DNA of 64,000 bases, taken from JAKOWB01 sp038363005 (GTDB taxonomy: Bacteria; Pseudomonadota; Alphaproteobacteria; Kiloniellales; JACOMY01). Positions 56,300 to 64,000 of the stretch are shown here, one piece after another. The stretch lies in the NCBI GenBank assembly GCA_038363005.1, contig JBBQBI010000024.1:1-64000 (forward strand), written 5' to 3'. The notes beneath the pieces are model-generated. The model was not told the DNA's origin, did not search any database, and was given only the letters and a program-made list of their open reading frames with translations. Position 1 is the first letter of the stretch. Every line of letters begins with the position of its first letter. The translations under genes and the position numbers were made by a program.

Positions 56300-57430
56300 C
56301 TAGATGCCGATGGCCTCGGCCACCAGGCGGTGAAAGTGATGCACCGCCGCCTCGTTGGTCTCGCCGCCGGCTGGATCGTGGATGAAGCGCCCGGCGTCGT
56401 AGCCCTTGGAATGCAGGCCGCGCTGCACCGTCTCGCAGATCAGGTTGTCCTCCGGCGCCAGCACGGTGCTGGCATAGAGCGCGCGCTCCGGGTTGGGCAC
56501 GGTGCCCGGCGGGCCGTACAGCCGGCCGCCCTGCCAGGTGCGCTCGCCGGCCAGCGGCTTCATGCAGAAGACGCCCAGCGTGGTGTCGCCCGGCATGGAG
56601 TTGAAGGTCGTGGTGGGCCACAGCCACCAGAAGCGTGCGCGCTTCACCGCGGCGTCGGGCGCCACGTGATAGGCCTTGCTGTCGTAACGCCGCAGCTCGC
56701 CCTTCTGGCTCGACCACAGCTTGCCAAAGGCGATCTTGTAGCTCTCCATCTCCAGCAGGTCGGCGAAGGCCGGGTGCGCCGGGCGGCAGTGGTAGCACTC
56801 AAGGAAATTGTCGACCACGACCTTCCAGTTGGCCTGCAGCTCGCTCGGCATCCACTCGTCGCCGACCGGGCCGAAATCCTTGAAGCCGACGACCTCGTTG
56901 CGCAGCTCCTCCGCCAGGTCTGCGGCCTGCTCGCCCAGCGGCTGGGCGTCCATGTCCAGGTTGAAGAAGACGAAGTGGTCGGCGAAGACCTCGACGCGCA
57001 CCGGCTTCAGCGCGAAGCAGTTCATGTCGAAGCCCGGCGTCGCCTCGGCGCCGCGCGCGCTGCGCAGCGTGCCGTCCAGGCGATAGGACCAGGCGTGGTA
57101 GGGGCAGGTGATGACCTTGGCGCGCCCACGGCCCTTCAGCAAACCATGCGCACGATGGCGGCAGACGTTGTAGTGGCCGCGCAGCTCGCCGTTCTTGTCG
57201 CGCAAGACGATGACGTCCTGGTCGAGCACCGAGGCGGTGACGTAGTCGCCGGGCTGCTGCAGGTCGGCCAGGGCGCCGGCGTAATGCCAGCTGCGATAGA
57301 AGATCCCCTCGCGCTCGCGCTCGAAGATGCCAGCGTCGGTGTAGGCCCAGCCCGGCAGGGTGGGCGAGCGGCCTGGATCGGGGTCCAGCGCGGCGCGGCG
57401 GGGTTCGACCAGTTGCATGCGCTGCACCAT
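56300..57430 (-). CDS. Rieske non-haem iron oxygenase, alpha subunit
   Basis: A 376-residue ring-hydroxylating-type oxygenase. The Rieske [2Fe-2S] ligands are in VCRHRAHGLL and TCPYHAWSYRL. The mononuclear iron site is in VVDNFLECYHCRPAHPAF, a pattern shared with quaternary-amine oxygenases such as GbcA/CntA. The substrate may thus be a betaine or carnitine, but this is not certain. AGGAG lies 7 bases before ATG 57430. No reductase subunit is adjacent, so electrons must come from elsewhere. Confidence 0.87.
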   Translation of the reverse strand: MVQRMQLVEPRRAALDPDPGRSPTLPGWAYTDAGIFEREREGIFYRSWHYAGALADLQQPGDYVTASVLDQDVIVLRDKNGELRGHYNVCRHRAHGLLKGRGRAKVITCPYHAWSYRLDGTLRSARGAEATPGFDMNCFALKPVRVEVFADHFVFFNLDMDAQPLGEQAADLAEELRNEVVGFKDFGPVGDEWMPSELQANWKVVVDNFLECYHCRPAHPAFADLLEMESYKIAFGKLWSSQKGELRRYDSKAYHVAPDAAVKRARFWWLWPTTTFNSMPGDTTLGVFCMKPLAGERTWQGGRLYGPPGTVPNPERALYASTVLAPEDNLICETVQRGLHSKGYDAGRFIHDPAGGETNEAAVHHFHRLVAEAIGI

Positions 57431-57650
57431 GGAGGGTCTCCTGATTCGCGGGGGGAACAACGGCATTGGCCGGACGTTCAAGAAGCGATGCTCCCACCTC
57501 CGCTGGCTTGCTGGCAAGTGGTCCACTGCTGCGTGGCGGGAGAACAGGCTAGGCACGACCCGTGGTGTTTTGAAGGCAGCACTTGCGCCGACGCGGGCCG
57601 CCGCTACCTACTGATGAACCCGACAGGTCACCGCGAAGGGAGCCTTCTCC

Positions 57651-58370
57651 ATGTCTGCGAATACCGCGCCCGCCAAGAGTTCTACCCTGGATCGCCGGCA
57701 GCTGCTGACCCGCGGCGCTGGCCTGGCCGGCCTGGCCGCCGCCATGACCGTGGCGCGTCCGGCCTTCGCCCTGACCTCGGAAGAGGAACTGGTGGAGGAC
57801 TGCCGCCTGACCATCCTGTCGCTGCAGTCCGATCCGGACTTCAAGTGGCTCGACGACTACGTCAAGAAGGCGCGCGGCGTGCTGATCTTCCCCGAGTTGG
57901 TGAAGGGCGGCTTCATCGTCGGCGGCGAGGGCGGCACCGGCGTCTGCATGGGGCGCCTGGCCGACGGCAGCTGGAGTTATCCCTGCTTCTACTACCTGGG
58001 GGCCGCGTCCATCGGCCTGCAAATTGGCGGCCAGATCAGCGAAGTGGTGCTGACGGTGATGAACGACGAAGCCTTCCGCCGCCTGCTGAAGAACGACATC
58101 AAGCTGGGCGCCGATGCCTCCATGGCGCTGGGACCCATCGGCCGCACCGCCGAGGCCGGCACCGCCGGCAGCTTCAACAACGACATCTATACCTTCGGCC
58201 GGGCGGTCGGCCTGTTCGGCGGCATCAGCCTGGAAGGCGCGGTGCTGGACGACCAGCCGGAACGCAACCGCTACTACTACGGCCGCGACGTGAACTCGGC
58301 GCAAATCGTCAACGAAGGTCTGGTGACCAACGCCCAGGCCGAGCCGCTGCGCAAGGCGCTGCCGCGCTGA
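57651..58370 (+). CDS. SYLF-domain protein with Tat signal
   Basis: A 239-residue protein with a twin-arginine signal (STLDRRQLLTRGAGLAGLAA, cleavage about residue 41 after AFA) and a lipid-binding SYLF/Ysc84 domain (KKARGVLIFPELVKGGFIVG, LGAASIGLQIGGQISEVVL, NDIYTFGRAVGLFGGISLEG). Bacterial members are secreted and of unknown function. It is followed by a terminator. AAGGGAG lies before the ATG. It is transcribed away from the Rieske gene. Confidence 0.9.
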   Translation: MSANTAPAKSSTLDRRQLLTRGAGLAGLAAAMTVARPAFALTSEEELVEDCRLTILSLQSDPDFKWLDDYVKKARGVLIFPELVKGGFIVGGEGGTGVCMGRLADGSWSYPCFYYLGAASIGLQIGGQISEVVLTVMNDEAFRRLLKNDIKLGADASMALGPIGRTAEAGTAGSFNNDIYTFGRAVGLFGGISLEGAVLDDQPERNRYYYGRDVNSAQIVNEGLVTNAQAEPLRKALPR

Positions 58371-58432
58371 GCTGCTGGCTGGCCGCCATAAGGACCTCGT
58401 CGGTTCGCTGACGCAGGTTTGAAGACACCGCG

Positions 58433-58466
58433 ACCCCGGGACGCAAGCCGCGCCCCGGGGTTTCGG
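58433..58466 (+). terminator. Probable terminator behind the SYLF gene
   Basis: Stem ACCCCGGG (58433-58440) pairs with CCCGGGGT (58454-58461), loop of 13 bases, followed by TTCGGTTT. The T tract is short, but the stem is strong and lies 62 bases behind the stop. Confidence 0.6.
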
Positions 58467-58480
58467 TTTATAGGGAAGGG

Positions 58481-59104
58481 ATGAAACCTCATCTGCGTCG
58501 TGCCCTGCTGATCCTCGGGATCGGCGGCCTCGTCATCGCCGGCATCGCTGCCGGCGCCTGGTACCTGCGTGGCGACAATGCCGAGATCCGCTCCGGCGGC
58601 GTGGTCTCCGGCGGCGGCAGCAACATCGGCGGCAGCTTTGCGCTGCTCGACCAAGACGGCCAGCGCCGCACCGAGCAGGACTTCGCCGGGCAGTACGTGC
58701 TGCTCTACTTCGGCTTCACCTACTGTGTCGACGCCTGCCCCCTGGCTCTGCTGGCGATGAGCCAGGCACTGGACCGCCTAGATCCGGCGGTGGCGGCGAA
58801 GATCCAGCCGCTGTTCATCACCGTCGATCCGGCGCGCGACGACCCGGCGCAGATGAAGCTCTACCTGCAGAACTTCAACCCGCGCTTCATCGGCCTGACC
58901 GGCACGCTGGAGGAGATCGCCACCGCTGCCAAGGCCTGGCGCGTGGTCTACGAGCCGCCCAAGCCGGCGGCTGACGGCAGCTACCAGGTGAACCACACGA
59001 CCATCATCTACCTGATGGGGCCGGACGGCAGCTTCATCCGCCACTTCGACCACGTGAGCACGGCCGAGGACATCGCCAAGGGCCTGCAGGCGGCGGTGCA
59101 GTAG
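58481..59104 (+). CDS. SCO1/SenC copper-chaperone family protein
   Basis: A 207-residue membrane-anchored thioredoxin-fold protein for cytochrome-oxidase copper centre assembly or redox protection. One N-terminal helix (residues about 7-28) is followed by the copper-binding cysteines in FTYCVDACPLALL (C-x3-C) and the distal histidine in QVNHTTIIYLMGPDG. TVDPARDDPAQM is characteristic. AAGGG lies 4 bases before the ATG. No oxidase genes are adjacent. It converges on the VOC gene. Confidence 0.92.
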   Translation: MKPHLRRALLILGIGGLVIAGIAAGAWYLRGDNAEIRSGGVVSGGGSNIGGSFALLDQDGQRRTEQDFAGQYVLLYFGFTYCVDACPLALLAMSQALDRLDPAVAAKIQPLFITVDPARDDPAQMKLYLQNFNPRFIGLTGTLEEIATAAKAWRVVYEPPKPAADGSYQVNHTTIIYLMGPDGSFIRHFDHVSTAEDIAKGLQAAVQ

Positions 59105-59107
59105 CGT

Positions 59108-59539
59108 CTACTGTCTGGCGAAGACCTTGGCCGGGTCCTTGAAGGATTTGAATTCCAGCGCATTGCCGGCAGGGTCGAGGAAGAACATCGTCGCCTGCTC
59201 GCCCGGCTGGCCCTTGAAGCGCACCTGCGGTTCGAGCTCGAACCGCACACCGGCGGCGCGCAGCCGTTCGGCCAGCGCGTGGAAATCGTCCCACGGCAAG
59301 ATGGCGCCGAAGTGGCGTACCGGAACAGCCACGCCATCGACCTCGCCGGTCCGGGCGCCGCCCAGCTCGTCGGGCCGCACGTGGGCGGAGAGCTGGTGGC
59401 CGAAGAAATCGAAGTCGATCCAGCGGCTGGTCTCGCGGCCGACCTGGCAGCCCAGCAGGCCGGCATAGAAGGACCGAGTCTCCTCAATGTCCCGAATCGG
59501 GAAGGCGAGGTGGAAGGGCGGGGTGTCTGGCCGGGTCAT
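59108..59539 (-). CDS. VOC/glyoxalase-family protein
   Basis: A 143-residue vicinal-oxygen-chelate protein. The paired beta-alpha-beta modules are seen in FHLAFPIRDIEETRSFYAGL and the C-terminal ATMFFLDPAGNALEFKSF, with metal ligands expected at His10-like and Glu positions (FHLAF, ALEFKSF). The substrate is unknown. Its ATG overlaps the stop of the upstream EamA transporter gene by four bases, so the pair is translationally coupled. Confidence 0.88.
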   Translation of the reverse strand: MTRPDTPPFHLAFPIRDIEETRSFYAGLLGCQVGRETSRWIDFDFFGHQLSAHVRPDELGGARTGEVDGVAVPVRHFGAILPWDDFHALAERLRAAGVRFELEPQVRFKGQPGEQATMFFLDPAGNALEFKSFKDPAKVFARQ

Positions 59540-60474
59540 GGTCTTTTCGCTCCGCTGCCGCTCAGGTTGACCAGGGCGATGCCGGCCAGCAGCACGGCAG
59601 TGGCCAGGTAGATCGCCGGATCCAGTTGCTCGCCAAAGAAGATCATGCCCCACAGGATGCCGGTCAAGGTGACGACATAGCCGACCTGGCTGAAGTAGAC
59701 CGGCCCGGCAACGCGCACCAGGTGGAAGTAGGTGACATAGGCGATAGTGGAGACGCAGACGTGCGCCAGGATCGCCAGGTCGCGCAGCTGCGGCGCCGGA
59801 AAGGGCGCGTAGCCATGCCCCAGCAGCAGCATGAAAGGCAGCTGCAGTGTCGCCGCCGCCAGCATCATGCCGGCGGCCGAGGCCAGGGCGCTGATGCCGG
59901 CCGGCCGGAACTTGGCAGTCAGGATCGAGGAGATCGAATAGAAGAAGGGCGTCAGCAGGCCGACCAGCACCCAGCCGTTCAGGCCGCCAGCGCCACCGGC
60001 GGCGCCGGGAACGATCAGCAGCAGCACGCCCACGAGGCCCAGCAGGATGCCGAGCATGCGCAGCCAGCGGAAGCGCTCCAGCCCGGTCGCCAGGGCCATG
60101 ACGAAGGTGATCAGCGGTGCCGTGGTGATGACGATGGCCATCAGTCCGGCCGGCACGTGGCCGATCACCAGGTAGAAGTTCACGTTGGGCGCGCCGATGC
60201 CGAGCGAGCCGGTCATCAGGTAGAACCCCAGGTGCCGCCGGGTCAGCGGCAGGCGACTGCCGCGCAGGGTCAGCATCAGCATCAGCAGGGTGCCGGCACC
60301 GAAGCATTGCCAGAAGGCGTAGCCCAGCGGTGGCACGCCCTGGCCGATGGCGTACTTGGACAGCGAGAAGGAGGTGCCCCACAGCGTGCCGACCACCAGG
60401 ATCTGCCCGACCGCCAGCCAGGGGTTGAAGCCGCGGCCGGCGATGCCGCCGGCGGGCTGGTCTGTCGCGCTCAT
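59536..60474 (-). CDS. EamA/DMT-family transporter
   Basis: A 312-residue protein with ten predicted membrane helices in two EamA halves: TLWGTSFSLSKYAIGQGVPP in the first, and STIAYVTYFHLVRVAGPVYF with EQLDPAIYLATAVLLAGIAL in the second. Members export metabolites or amino acids; the substrate is unknown. The start at ATG 60474 (MSATDQPAGG) is preferred over a frame 15 codons longer without a ribosome-binding site. It shares an operon with the VOC protein. Confidence 0.9.
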   Translation of the reverse strand: MSATDQPAGGIAGRGFNPWLAVGQILVVGTLWGTSFSLSKYAIGQGVPPLGYAFWQCFGAGTLLMLMLTLRGSRLPLTRRHLGFYLMTGSLGIGAPNVNFYLVIGHVPAGLMAIVITTAPLITFVMALATGLERFRWLRMLGILLGLVGVLLLIVPGAAGGAGGLNGWVLVGLLTPFFYSISSILTAKFRPAGISALASAAGMMLAAATLQLPFMLLLGHGYAPFPAPQLRDLAILAHVCVSTIAYVTYFHLVRVAGPVYFSQVGYVVTLTGILWGMIFFGEQLDPAIYLATAVLLAGIALVNLSGSGAKRP

Positions 60475-60623
60475 GGCGCCGAGTGCTAGGGGCCGGCGTA
60501 GCGTCCGACCAGCGCGCAATCGGCATGGCGCATCTGCCGCGGCGCGCTGCGCAGGGTGACGCGCGGCACCGGGACCGGACGCCGCCGCGGATCAGTGATT
60601 TGGATTGGGTGGTAGGGCCGCCG

Positions 60624-60860
60624 TTACGGACAGAGCGGCGGGAAGCCCGGCGGGAAGTCCGGCGGCTCGATGCACTCCGACGGCAGGATGGTCGCCCGGG
60701 CGGAGCGGTCGATGCGCAGGATGCTGGGTGCCGCATAGACAGCTAGACTGGCCAACCCAAGGCGCGCGAGGGCGCGACGCCGCGATTCCTGCGGCACGTC
60801 GGCCTGCTCATTGCTAGACTCAGCCGCCGCTACCGGCAGGCTTTCGAGCTTGTCGTCCAT
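60624..60860 (-). CDS. 78-residue protein with twin-arginine-like segment
   Basis: A small acidic N-terminal region (MDDKLESLPVAAAESSNEQA) is followed by SRRRALARLGLASLAVYAAP, a basic then hydrophobic segment like a Tat signal or membrane anchor placed mid-protein. The short Pro-rich tail PSECIEPPDFPPGFPPLCP has two cysteines. I know no name for it; similar short proteins are common in alphaproteobacteria beside unrelated genes. ATG 60860 is chosen as the first plausible start; an upstream frame overlaps the mmcB promoter region. It is divergent from mmcB. Confidence 0.5.
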   Translation of the reverse strand: MDDKLESLPVAAAESSNEQADVPQESRRRALARLGLASLAVYAAPSILRIDRSARATILPSECIEPPDFPPGFPPLCP

Positions 60861-60981
60861 ATCTTCGCCGACTAAGGCCCTTGTTCCCACCACGACGGCT
60901 TCCCCAAAAGCCGCCGGACGAAGGGTAAGGGACCTCCCCCAATTTAGGCCCGTATGATCTAACATCCTGGTACATAACGCA

Positions 60982-61455
60982 ATGCCGCAATTGGACAATG
61001 CCCTGATACCGCTGCGCGAGCCCTTGCCTGGGCAATTGCTGGCCCGCGGCGTGGCGCGCGCCTTCGTCGACCTGGGCTACAGCGTGCTGCTGGAGGTGCC
61101 CTTGCCCAACGGGCGGCGGGCCGATCTGCTGGCACTCGACGGCAGCGGCCAGTTCCTGCTGGTCGAGGTGAAGTCCTCGGTTGCCGATTTCCGCGCTGAC
61201 GGCAAGTGGCCGGACTACCTGCCGTTCTGCGATTTCTTCTACTTCGCCGTGCCGGCCGATTTCCCGCGGGGGCTGCTGCCGGCCGAGCCCGGCCTGCTGA
61301 TCGCCGATCCCTATGGCGCGGTGATCGAGCGCGAGACCGAGGGGCAGGCCCTGGCGCCGGCGCGCCGGCGCGCGCTGCTGCTGCGCTTCGCCCACCTGGC
61401 AGCGGGGCGGGTGCAGCAACTGCTCGACCCGCGGCTGGACCTCGCCGGGCGCTAG
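60982..61455 (+). CDS. mmcB: MmcB-family DNA repair protein
   Basis: A 157-residue protein with a PD-(D/E)xK nuclease-like core: GRRADLLALDGSGQFLLVEVKSSVADFRADG has Asp and Glu-x-Lys at the expected spacing (quoted by parts: RRADLLAL and LLVEVKSS). KWPDYLPFCDFFYFAVPADF follows. In Caulobacter mmcB is a damage-inducible repair gene. I looked for an alphaproteobacterial LexA box (GTTC-N7-GTTC) upstream and found none. A convergent terminator follows. Confidence 0.88.
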   Translation: MPQLDNALIPLREPLPGQLLARGVARAFVDLGYSVLLEVPLPNGRRADLLALDGSGQFLLVEVKSSVADFRADGKWPDYLPFCDFFYFAVPADFPRGLLPAEPGLLIADPYGAVIERETEGQALAPARRRALLLRFAHLAAGRVQQLLDPRLDLAGR

Positions 61456-61490
61456 AGTTTGGCGCTGAACAGAACGACGGAGAAAGCACA

Positions 61491-61530
61491 ACGGGCGCCG
61501 CGGTCCCCATGGGGGAGCGCCGGCGCCCGT
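61491..61530. terminator. Bidirectional terminator between mmcB and the CSD gene
   Basis: A perfect 10-bp stem, ACGGGCGCCG (61491-61500) with CGGCGCCCGT (61521-61530), lies between two convergent stop codons. The plus side lacks a T run; the minus side continues TGTGCTTTCT, moderately T-rich. Confidence 0.65.
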
Positions 61531-61567
61531 CGCCTTGAACCCTATTCCGTCGGCGTGCGACCGAGGC

Positions 61568-62338
61568 TCAGGTAATCAGCTCGACCGAGTCTGCCATCGG
61601 GCCCTTTTGGCCGATGCGAACCAGAATGCGGACACGCTGGTTGTTCTCCAGCGCGGTCAGGCCGATGCGACCGAGCGTGCGGGCCGAGACGAAGACGTCC
61701 TTGGTGCCGTCGTCGGGCGTGATGAAGCCGTAGCCCTTGCCAGCGTCGAAGAACTTCACCGTGCCATCGACCTGGGTGCCGCCACCGCCGCCGCCGCCGT
61801 CGAAGCCACCGCCACCGCTGCTGCCGCCACCGCCGCTGCCGCCACCGCCGGCATAGCCGCCACGGTCACCGCCGCCGCCACCGCCGGCATAGCCGCCACG
61901 GTCACCGCCGCCGCCGCCGCCGGCATAGCCGCCACGATCACCGCCGCCACCACCGTAGCCGCCGCGATCGCCGCCGCCTCCACCATAGCCGCCGCGATCG
62001 CCGCCGCCGTAGCCGCCGCGGTCACCGCGGTCGAAGCCACCCGGACGGCCGCCACCAGCGCCGGGGCGCGGCGCGCCCGAGCCGAGGCTGTCGATGCGGT
62101 GGATGAAGGAGACCTGACGGCCCTTCCGCCCCTCGGCGATGTCGCAGACGATCGTCGTGCCGTCCGGCAGGTCGTGCCGTCCGGTCTGCTCGACCACGCT
62201 GACATGCAGGAAGGCGTCCGGTGAACCGTCGGACAGCTGTACGAACCCGAAGCCCTTGGACGGGCTGTACCACTTAACCTCGGCGGACACTTCGCGAAGG
62301 GAAGGCTCCGGCCAACCACCAGGAGTGCGACCAGTCAT
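61568..62338 (-). CDS. Two-domain cold-shock protein with RGG-rich linker
   Basis: A 256-residue RNA-binding protein. Cold-shock domain 1 (about 15-85) has KGFGFVQL and AFLHVSVV; domain 2 (about 187-256) has KGYGFITP and DVFVSA. Between them is a 100-residue Gly-rich linker with six DRGGY units followed by GGGG(S) runs, resembling RGG boxes of RNA-binding and phase-separating proteins. Two-CSD proteins are usual in alphaproteobacteria, but their linkers are normally short and not RGG-rich. Long 5' leader (260 bases). Confidence 0.9.
   Translation of the reverse strand: MTGRTPGGWPEPSLREVSAEVKWYSPSKGFGFVQLSDGSPDAFLHVSVVEQTGRHDLPDGTTIVCDIAEGRKGRQVSFIHRIDSLGSGAPRPGAGGGRPGGFDRGDRGGYGGGDRGGYGGGGGDRGGYGGGGGDRGGYAGGGGGGDRGGYAGGGGGGDRGGYAGGGGSGGGGSSGGGGFDGGGGGGGTQVDGTVKFFDAGKGYGFITPDDGTKDVFVSARTLGRIGLTALENNQRVRILVRIGQKGPMADSVELIT
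61850..62026. repeat. DRGGY-coding tandem repeat in the cold-shock gene
   Basis: Six related units of 24-36 bases, each encoding DRGGY followed by 3-6 glycines with an occasional Ala (DRGGYGGG three times, then DRGGYAGG three times). The three DRGGYA units are nearly identical at the DNA level (GGCATAGCCGCCACGGTCAC on the plus strand), suggesting recent expansion. Copy number is likely to vary among relatives. Confidence 0.85.
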
Positions 62339-62597
62339 CTAGGTACTGAAGCTCCAAATTTAGACACGCCAACAAGACCGCCAGGCGCTTCGCTCCGCTC
62401 AGCCGGTATAGATCCGTATTTGCTGCTCGAAGTGTCCGCTGACCCGACCGTTGCTTACTGCATATCGGATCACGAAGACGTGCGGGACGCAACGGAAATC
62501 ACCGTGACACGCACAGGGTTTCGCTGGCCCCAGGCGGGTTACGGCGTGAAATCCGTCATCTCGACCGCTGGTCTGCCGCGGTGGCGGCGGCGCGCGG

Positions 62598-63086
62598 TCA
62601 GCGCTGCGTCTGTTTCGGCTCGGCCTGCTCCACTGGATGGTCCATTTCGTTGATCTCCTGCAGCGCCACCACGGCGTTGATGCGCTCGGCCGACAACCGG
62701 GTGGTGCCCAGGCCGACGCGCAGGGTGGCGCGCACATAGCTGATCTCGCCGGGCGACAAGGTCAGCTCGATCACATGCTCGGTGTCGGCCGACAGGAAGA
62801 CCTGGTAGCGCCCGGGCTTGGCATCGCGGAAGAACACGTCGCCCATGCCGATGCTGCCGACCGAGCGCCCGTTGACCACCACGTCGGGTGCCAGGGCGAT
62901 GAGCAGCGGGGCAGGCTGGCGGTAGAAGTAGATGCGGGCGAGGTCAGGCGGCGGCGGCTCGGCCGACAGCAGTGCCTGGTCAGCAGGGAGCGCCTCGGCG
63001 GCGCGCGCTGCGCTGGCCGCAAGGTCCAGGCCCGTGGTCAGGGCCAGCCCCAGGAACGCCACCCACAAGAAGCGCACCCACCGCAT
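62598..63086 (-). CDS. DUF2846-like exported protein
   Basis: A 162-residue product with a signal sequence (FLWVAFLGLALTTGLDLAAS, cleavage after ARA) and a body resembling DUF2846: ARIYFYRQPAPLLIALAPDV, VVNGRSVGSIGMGDVFF and GRYQVFLSADTEHVIELTL. It probably folds as a small periplasmic or outer-membrane-associated beta domain of unknown function. ATG 63086 has AAGGA 8 bases upstream. It is the first gene upstream of the two-CSD gene on this strand, separated by a 260-base gap with no supported gene. Confidence 0.75.
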   Translation of the reverse strand: MRWVRFLWVAFLGLALTTGLDLAASAARAAEALPADQALLSAEPPPPDLARIYFYRQPAPLLIALAPDVVVNGRSVGSIGMGDVFFRDAKPGRYQVFLSADTEHVIELTLSPGEISYVRATLRVGLGTTRLSAERINAVVALQEINEMDHPVEQAEPKQTQR

Positions 63087-63351
63087 TGCGGAGGTCCTTC
63101 CCTCGACTTCCGTACAGGAAACCGCCGCCGACTGGGCAGCAGACTTATGACTCTGCGCCCCGGCCGCCGCGTCGGCCAAGGTGTTTTCCACTATTAGGCG
63201 GTTGTCCAGATGCCCGCAGGGCTGCTTCGCACTTGCAGCAACGCGCCTGCGGTACCATCTTGCGACGCAGCATTGCCTTACGGTAGGTTCGCTGCGCTGC
63301 GGAAAAGCAGCGGGGCGCCCTACGCGGCGGGTGGGAAGGAAATCGGCGGCG

Positions 63352-63798
63352 ATGACGATCCAGAGCTACTGCATCGAAGACCTGTCGGTCGGCATGAGCG
63401 CCAGCTATGCCAAGACCGTGACCGACGAGGACATCGTGCGCTTCGCCGACATCTCCGGCGACATCAACCCGGTTCACCTGGATCAGGCCTATGCCGAAAA
63501 GACCATGTTCAAGGGCCGCATCGCCCACGGCATGCTCTCGGCCGCCTTCATTTCCACCGTCTTCGGCACCCGGCTGCCGGGCGCCGGCTGCATCTACCTG
63601 TCGCAGTCCCTGAAGTTCAAGGCGCCGGTGAAGATCGGCGAGACCGTCGAGGCCACGGTGACCGTGACCGCGATCGATGCCGAGAAGCGCCGCGTCACCT
63701 TCCAGACCGTCTGCCGCGTCGGCGACAAGGTCGTGGTCGACGGCGAGGCCCAGCTGATGGTGCCGAGCCGCGTGCGAATTCCCGTGGCTGCGGAGTAG
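63352..63798 (+). CDS. MaoC-family (R)-enoyl-CoA hydratase
   Basis: A 148-residue hotdog-fold protein. The hydratase-2 motif is seen in RFADISGDINPVHLDQAYAE (catalytic Asp and His), with RIAHGMLSAAFIS and LKFKAPVKIGETVEATVTV following. It resembles PhaJ-type (R)-specific enoyl-CoA hydratases feeding polyhydroxyalkanoate synthesis, though other acyl-CoA roles are possible. GGAAGGA lies 11 bases before the ATG. It precedes the isoleucyl-tRNA synthetase gene by 170 bases. Confidence 0.92.
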   Translation: MTIQSYCIEDLSVGMSASYAKTVTDEDIVRFADISGDINPVHLDQAYAEKTMFKGRIAHGMLSAAFISTVFGTRLPGAGCIYLSQSLKFKAPVKIGETVEATVTVTAIDAEKRRVTFQTVCRVGDKVVVDGEAQLMVPSRVRIPVAAE

Positions 63799-63885
63799 GC
63801 TCGACCCGCTTTCCCGTGGTTCGTCCTGTTCGGGCCGGTCCCGAGCTGCCGCGCCGCCCGAGGGGCGGCCAAGCCCCCTCTCTCC

Positions 63886-63913
63886 TTGACCCGGGGCCTT
63901 CCGCCGATAGGAT
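63886..63913 (+). promoter_or_regulatory. Probable sigma-70 promoter of the next gene
   Basis: TTGACC at 63886-63891 and TAGGAT at 63908-63913 are 16 bases apart, close to the consensus. It is 55 bases upstream of ATG 63968. A small hairpin (63853-63869) lies before it. Confidence 0.5.
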
Positions 63914-63967
63914 GCGCCCTCCCGCGCGCCAACCTCGGCGCGCGCCAGCATTTTCCCGAGCCCAGCC

Positions 63968-64000
63968 ATGACCCGCGACTATAAAGACACCGTCTTCCTG
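63968..64000 (+). CDS. ileS: Probable isoleucyl-tRNA synthetase (partial, first 11 codons)
   Basis: The window ends 11 codons into a gene that reads MTRDYKDTVFL. This is the typical beginning of alphaproteobacterial isoleucyl-tRNA synthetases (MTRDYK.TVFLPKTDFPMR). The assignment rests on that resemblance alone, as the catalytic region lies outside. GAG-rich sequence precedes the start, and a good promoter lies upstream. Confidence 0.65.
   Translation, partial: MTRDYKDTVFL

Noticed and set aside
60880..60981. SOS (LexA) box upstream of mmcB
   Set aside because: No GTTC-N7-GTTC or GAAC-N7-GAAC pattern found; a single GTTC without its partner.
62420..62653. A 77-codon plus-strand frame between the CSD and DUF2846 genes
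   Set aside because: No ribosome-binding site, overlaps the 3' end of the DUF2846 gene and has an Arg-rich tail typical of spurious frames.

Overview
The window is a GC-rich chromosomal segment with densely packed genes on both strands. It most resembles an alphaproteobacterium of the Rhodospirillales type. That placement is inferred from gene order and family content: kdsD-lptC-lptA-lptB-rpoN-hpf-ptsN, a CHCC zinc-finger protein, an NDUFA9-like protein beside uppP, gltD/gltB, hsp20 followed by a DUF1150 protein, MmcB, ExoD and a two-domain cold-shock protein. No genus can be named from this sequence alone. Almost all genes are chromosomal housekeeping or small-accessory genes; there is no rRNA, phage, integrase, transposase or CRISPR array.

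Layout. 1-3.3 kb: end of an unidentified gene, a terminator, asd, a LysE-type exporter, a PaiB-like protein and cspA. 3.4-10.6 kb is the most rearranged part. A block made of the 3' end of polA plus the gene behind it is present twice. One copy keeps a 59-codon polA remnant and an intact gene. In the other copy the gene has lost its 3' end to an inserted outer-membrane beta-barrel gene and is separated from the full polA by an esterase gene with a strikingly AT-rich flank. 10.6-14.7 kb: a diverged NAD-kinase-like protein with an SPFH protein, then hsp20/DUF1150 behind a probable heat-shock promoter, then a TonB-like protein. 14.8-18.8 kb: two alpha/beta hydrolases, an M19 dipeptidase and small proteins. 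18.9-27.4 kb: two Ku paralogues facing each other around a lipoprotein, a 2OG-Fe(II)-oxygenase-like protein, two GFA-type zinc proteins, an ATP-grasp-like protein, a doubly broken ferric-reductase-like gene, a hydrolase and tRNA-Arg(CCG).

27.4-33.1 kb is one 1897-codon gene: DUF4062-like domain, STAND-type P-loop NTPase, membrane helix, coiled coil and 24 WD40 repeats. It is the best candidate here for an uncharacterised signalling or conflict system. 33.2-42.5 kb: a hydrolase/ABC-ATPase pair, then the LPS-export and sigma-54 block and RNase D. 42.6-53 kb: NDUFA9-like, FUSC, uppP, then gltD-GST-gltB (glutamate synthase with a glutathione-transferase gene between its subunits) and pyrophosphatase. 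53.1-64 kb: GST, ExoD, TPR protein, SDR, Rieske oxygenase, SYLF, SCO, VOC, EamA transporter, MmcB, a two-CSD protein with an RGG-rich linker, DUF2846, MaoC and the first codons of what is probably ileS.

How the genes work together: kdsD makes arabinose-5-phosphate for Kdo, LptC/A/B export the finished LPS, and UppP recycles the lipid carrier, so envelope biogenesis is well represented. RpoN, PtsN and GltBD link to nitrogen control and assimilation. The Ku pair, PolA and MmcB are DNA-repair functions. All function statements rest on motif recognition by eye; no database search was run.
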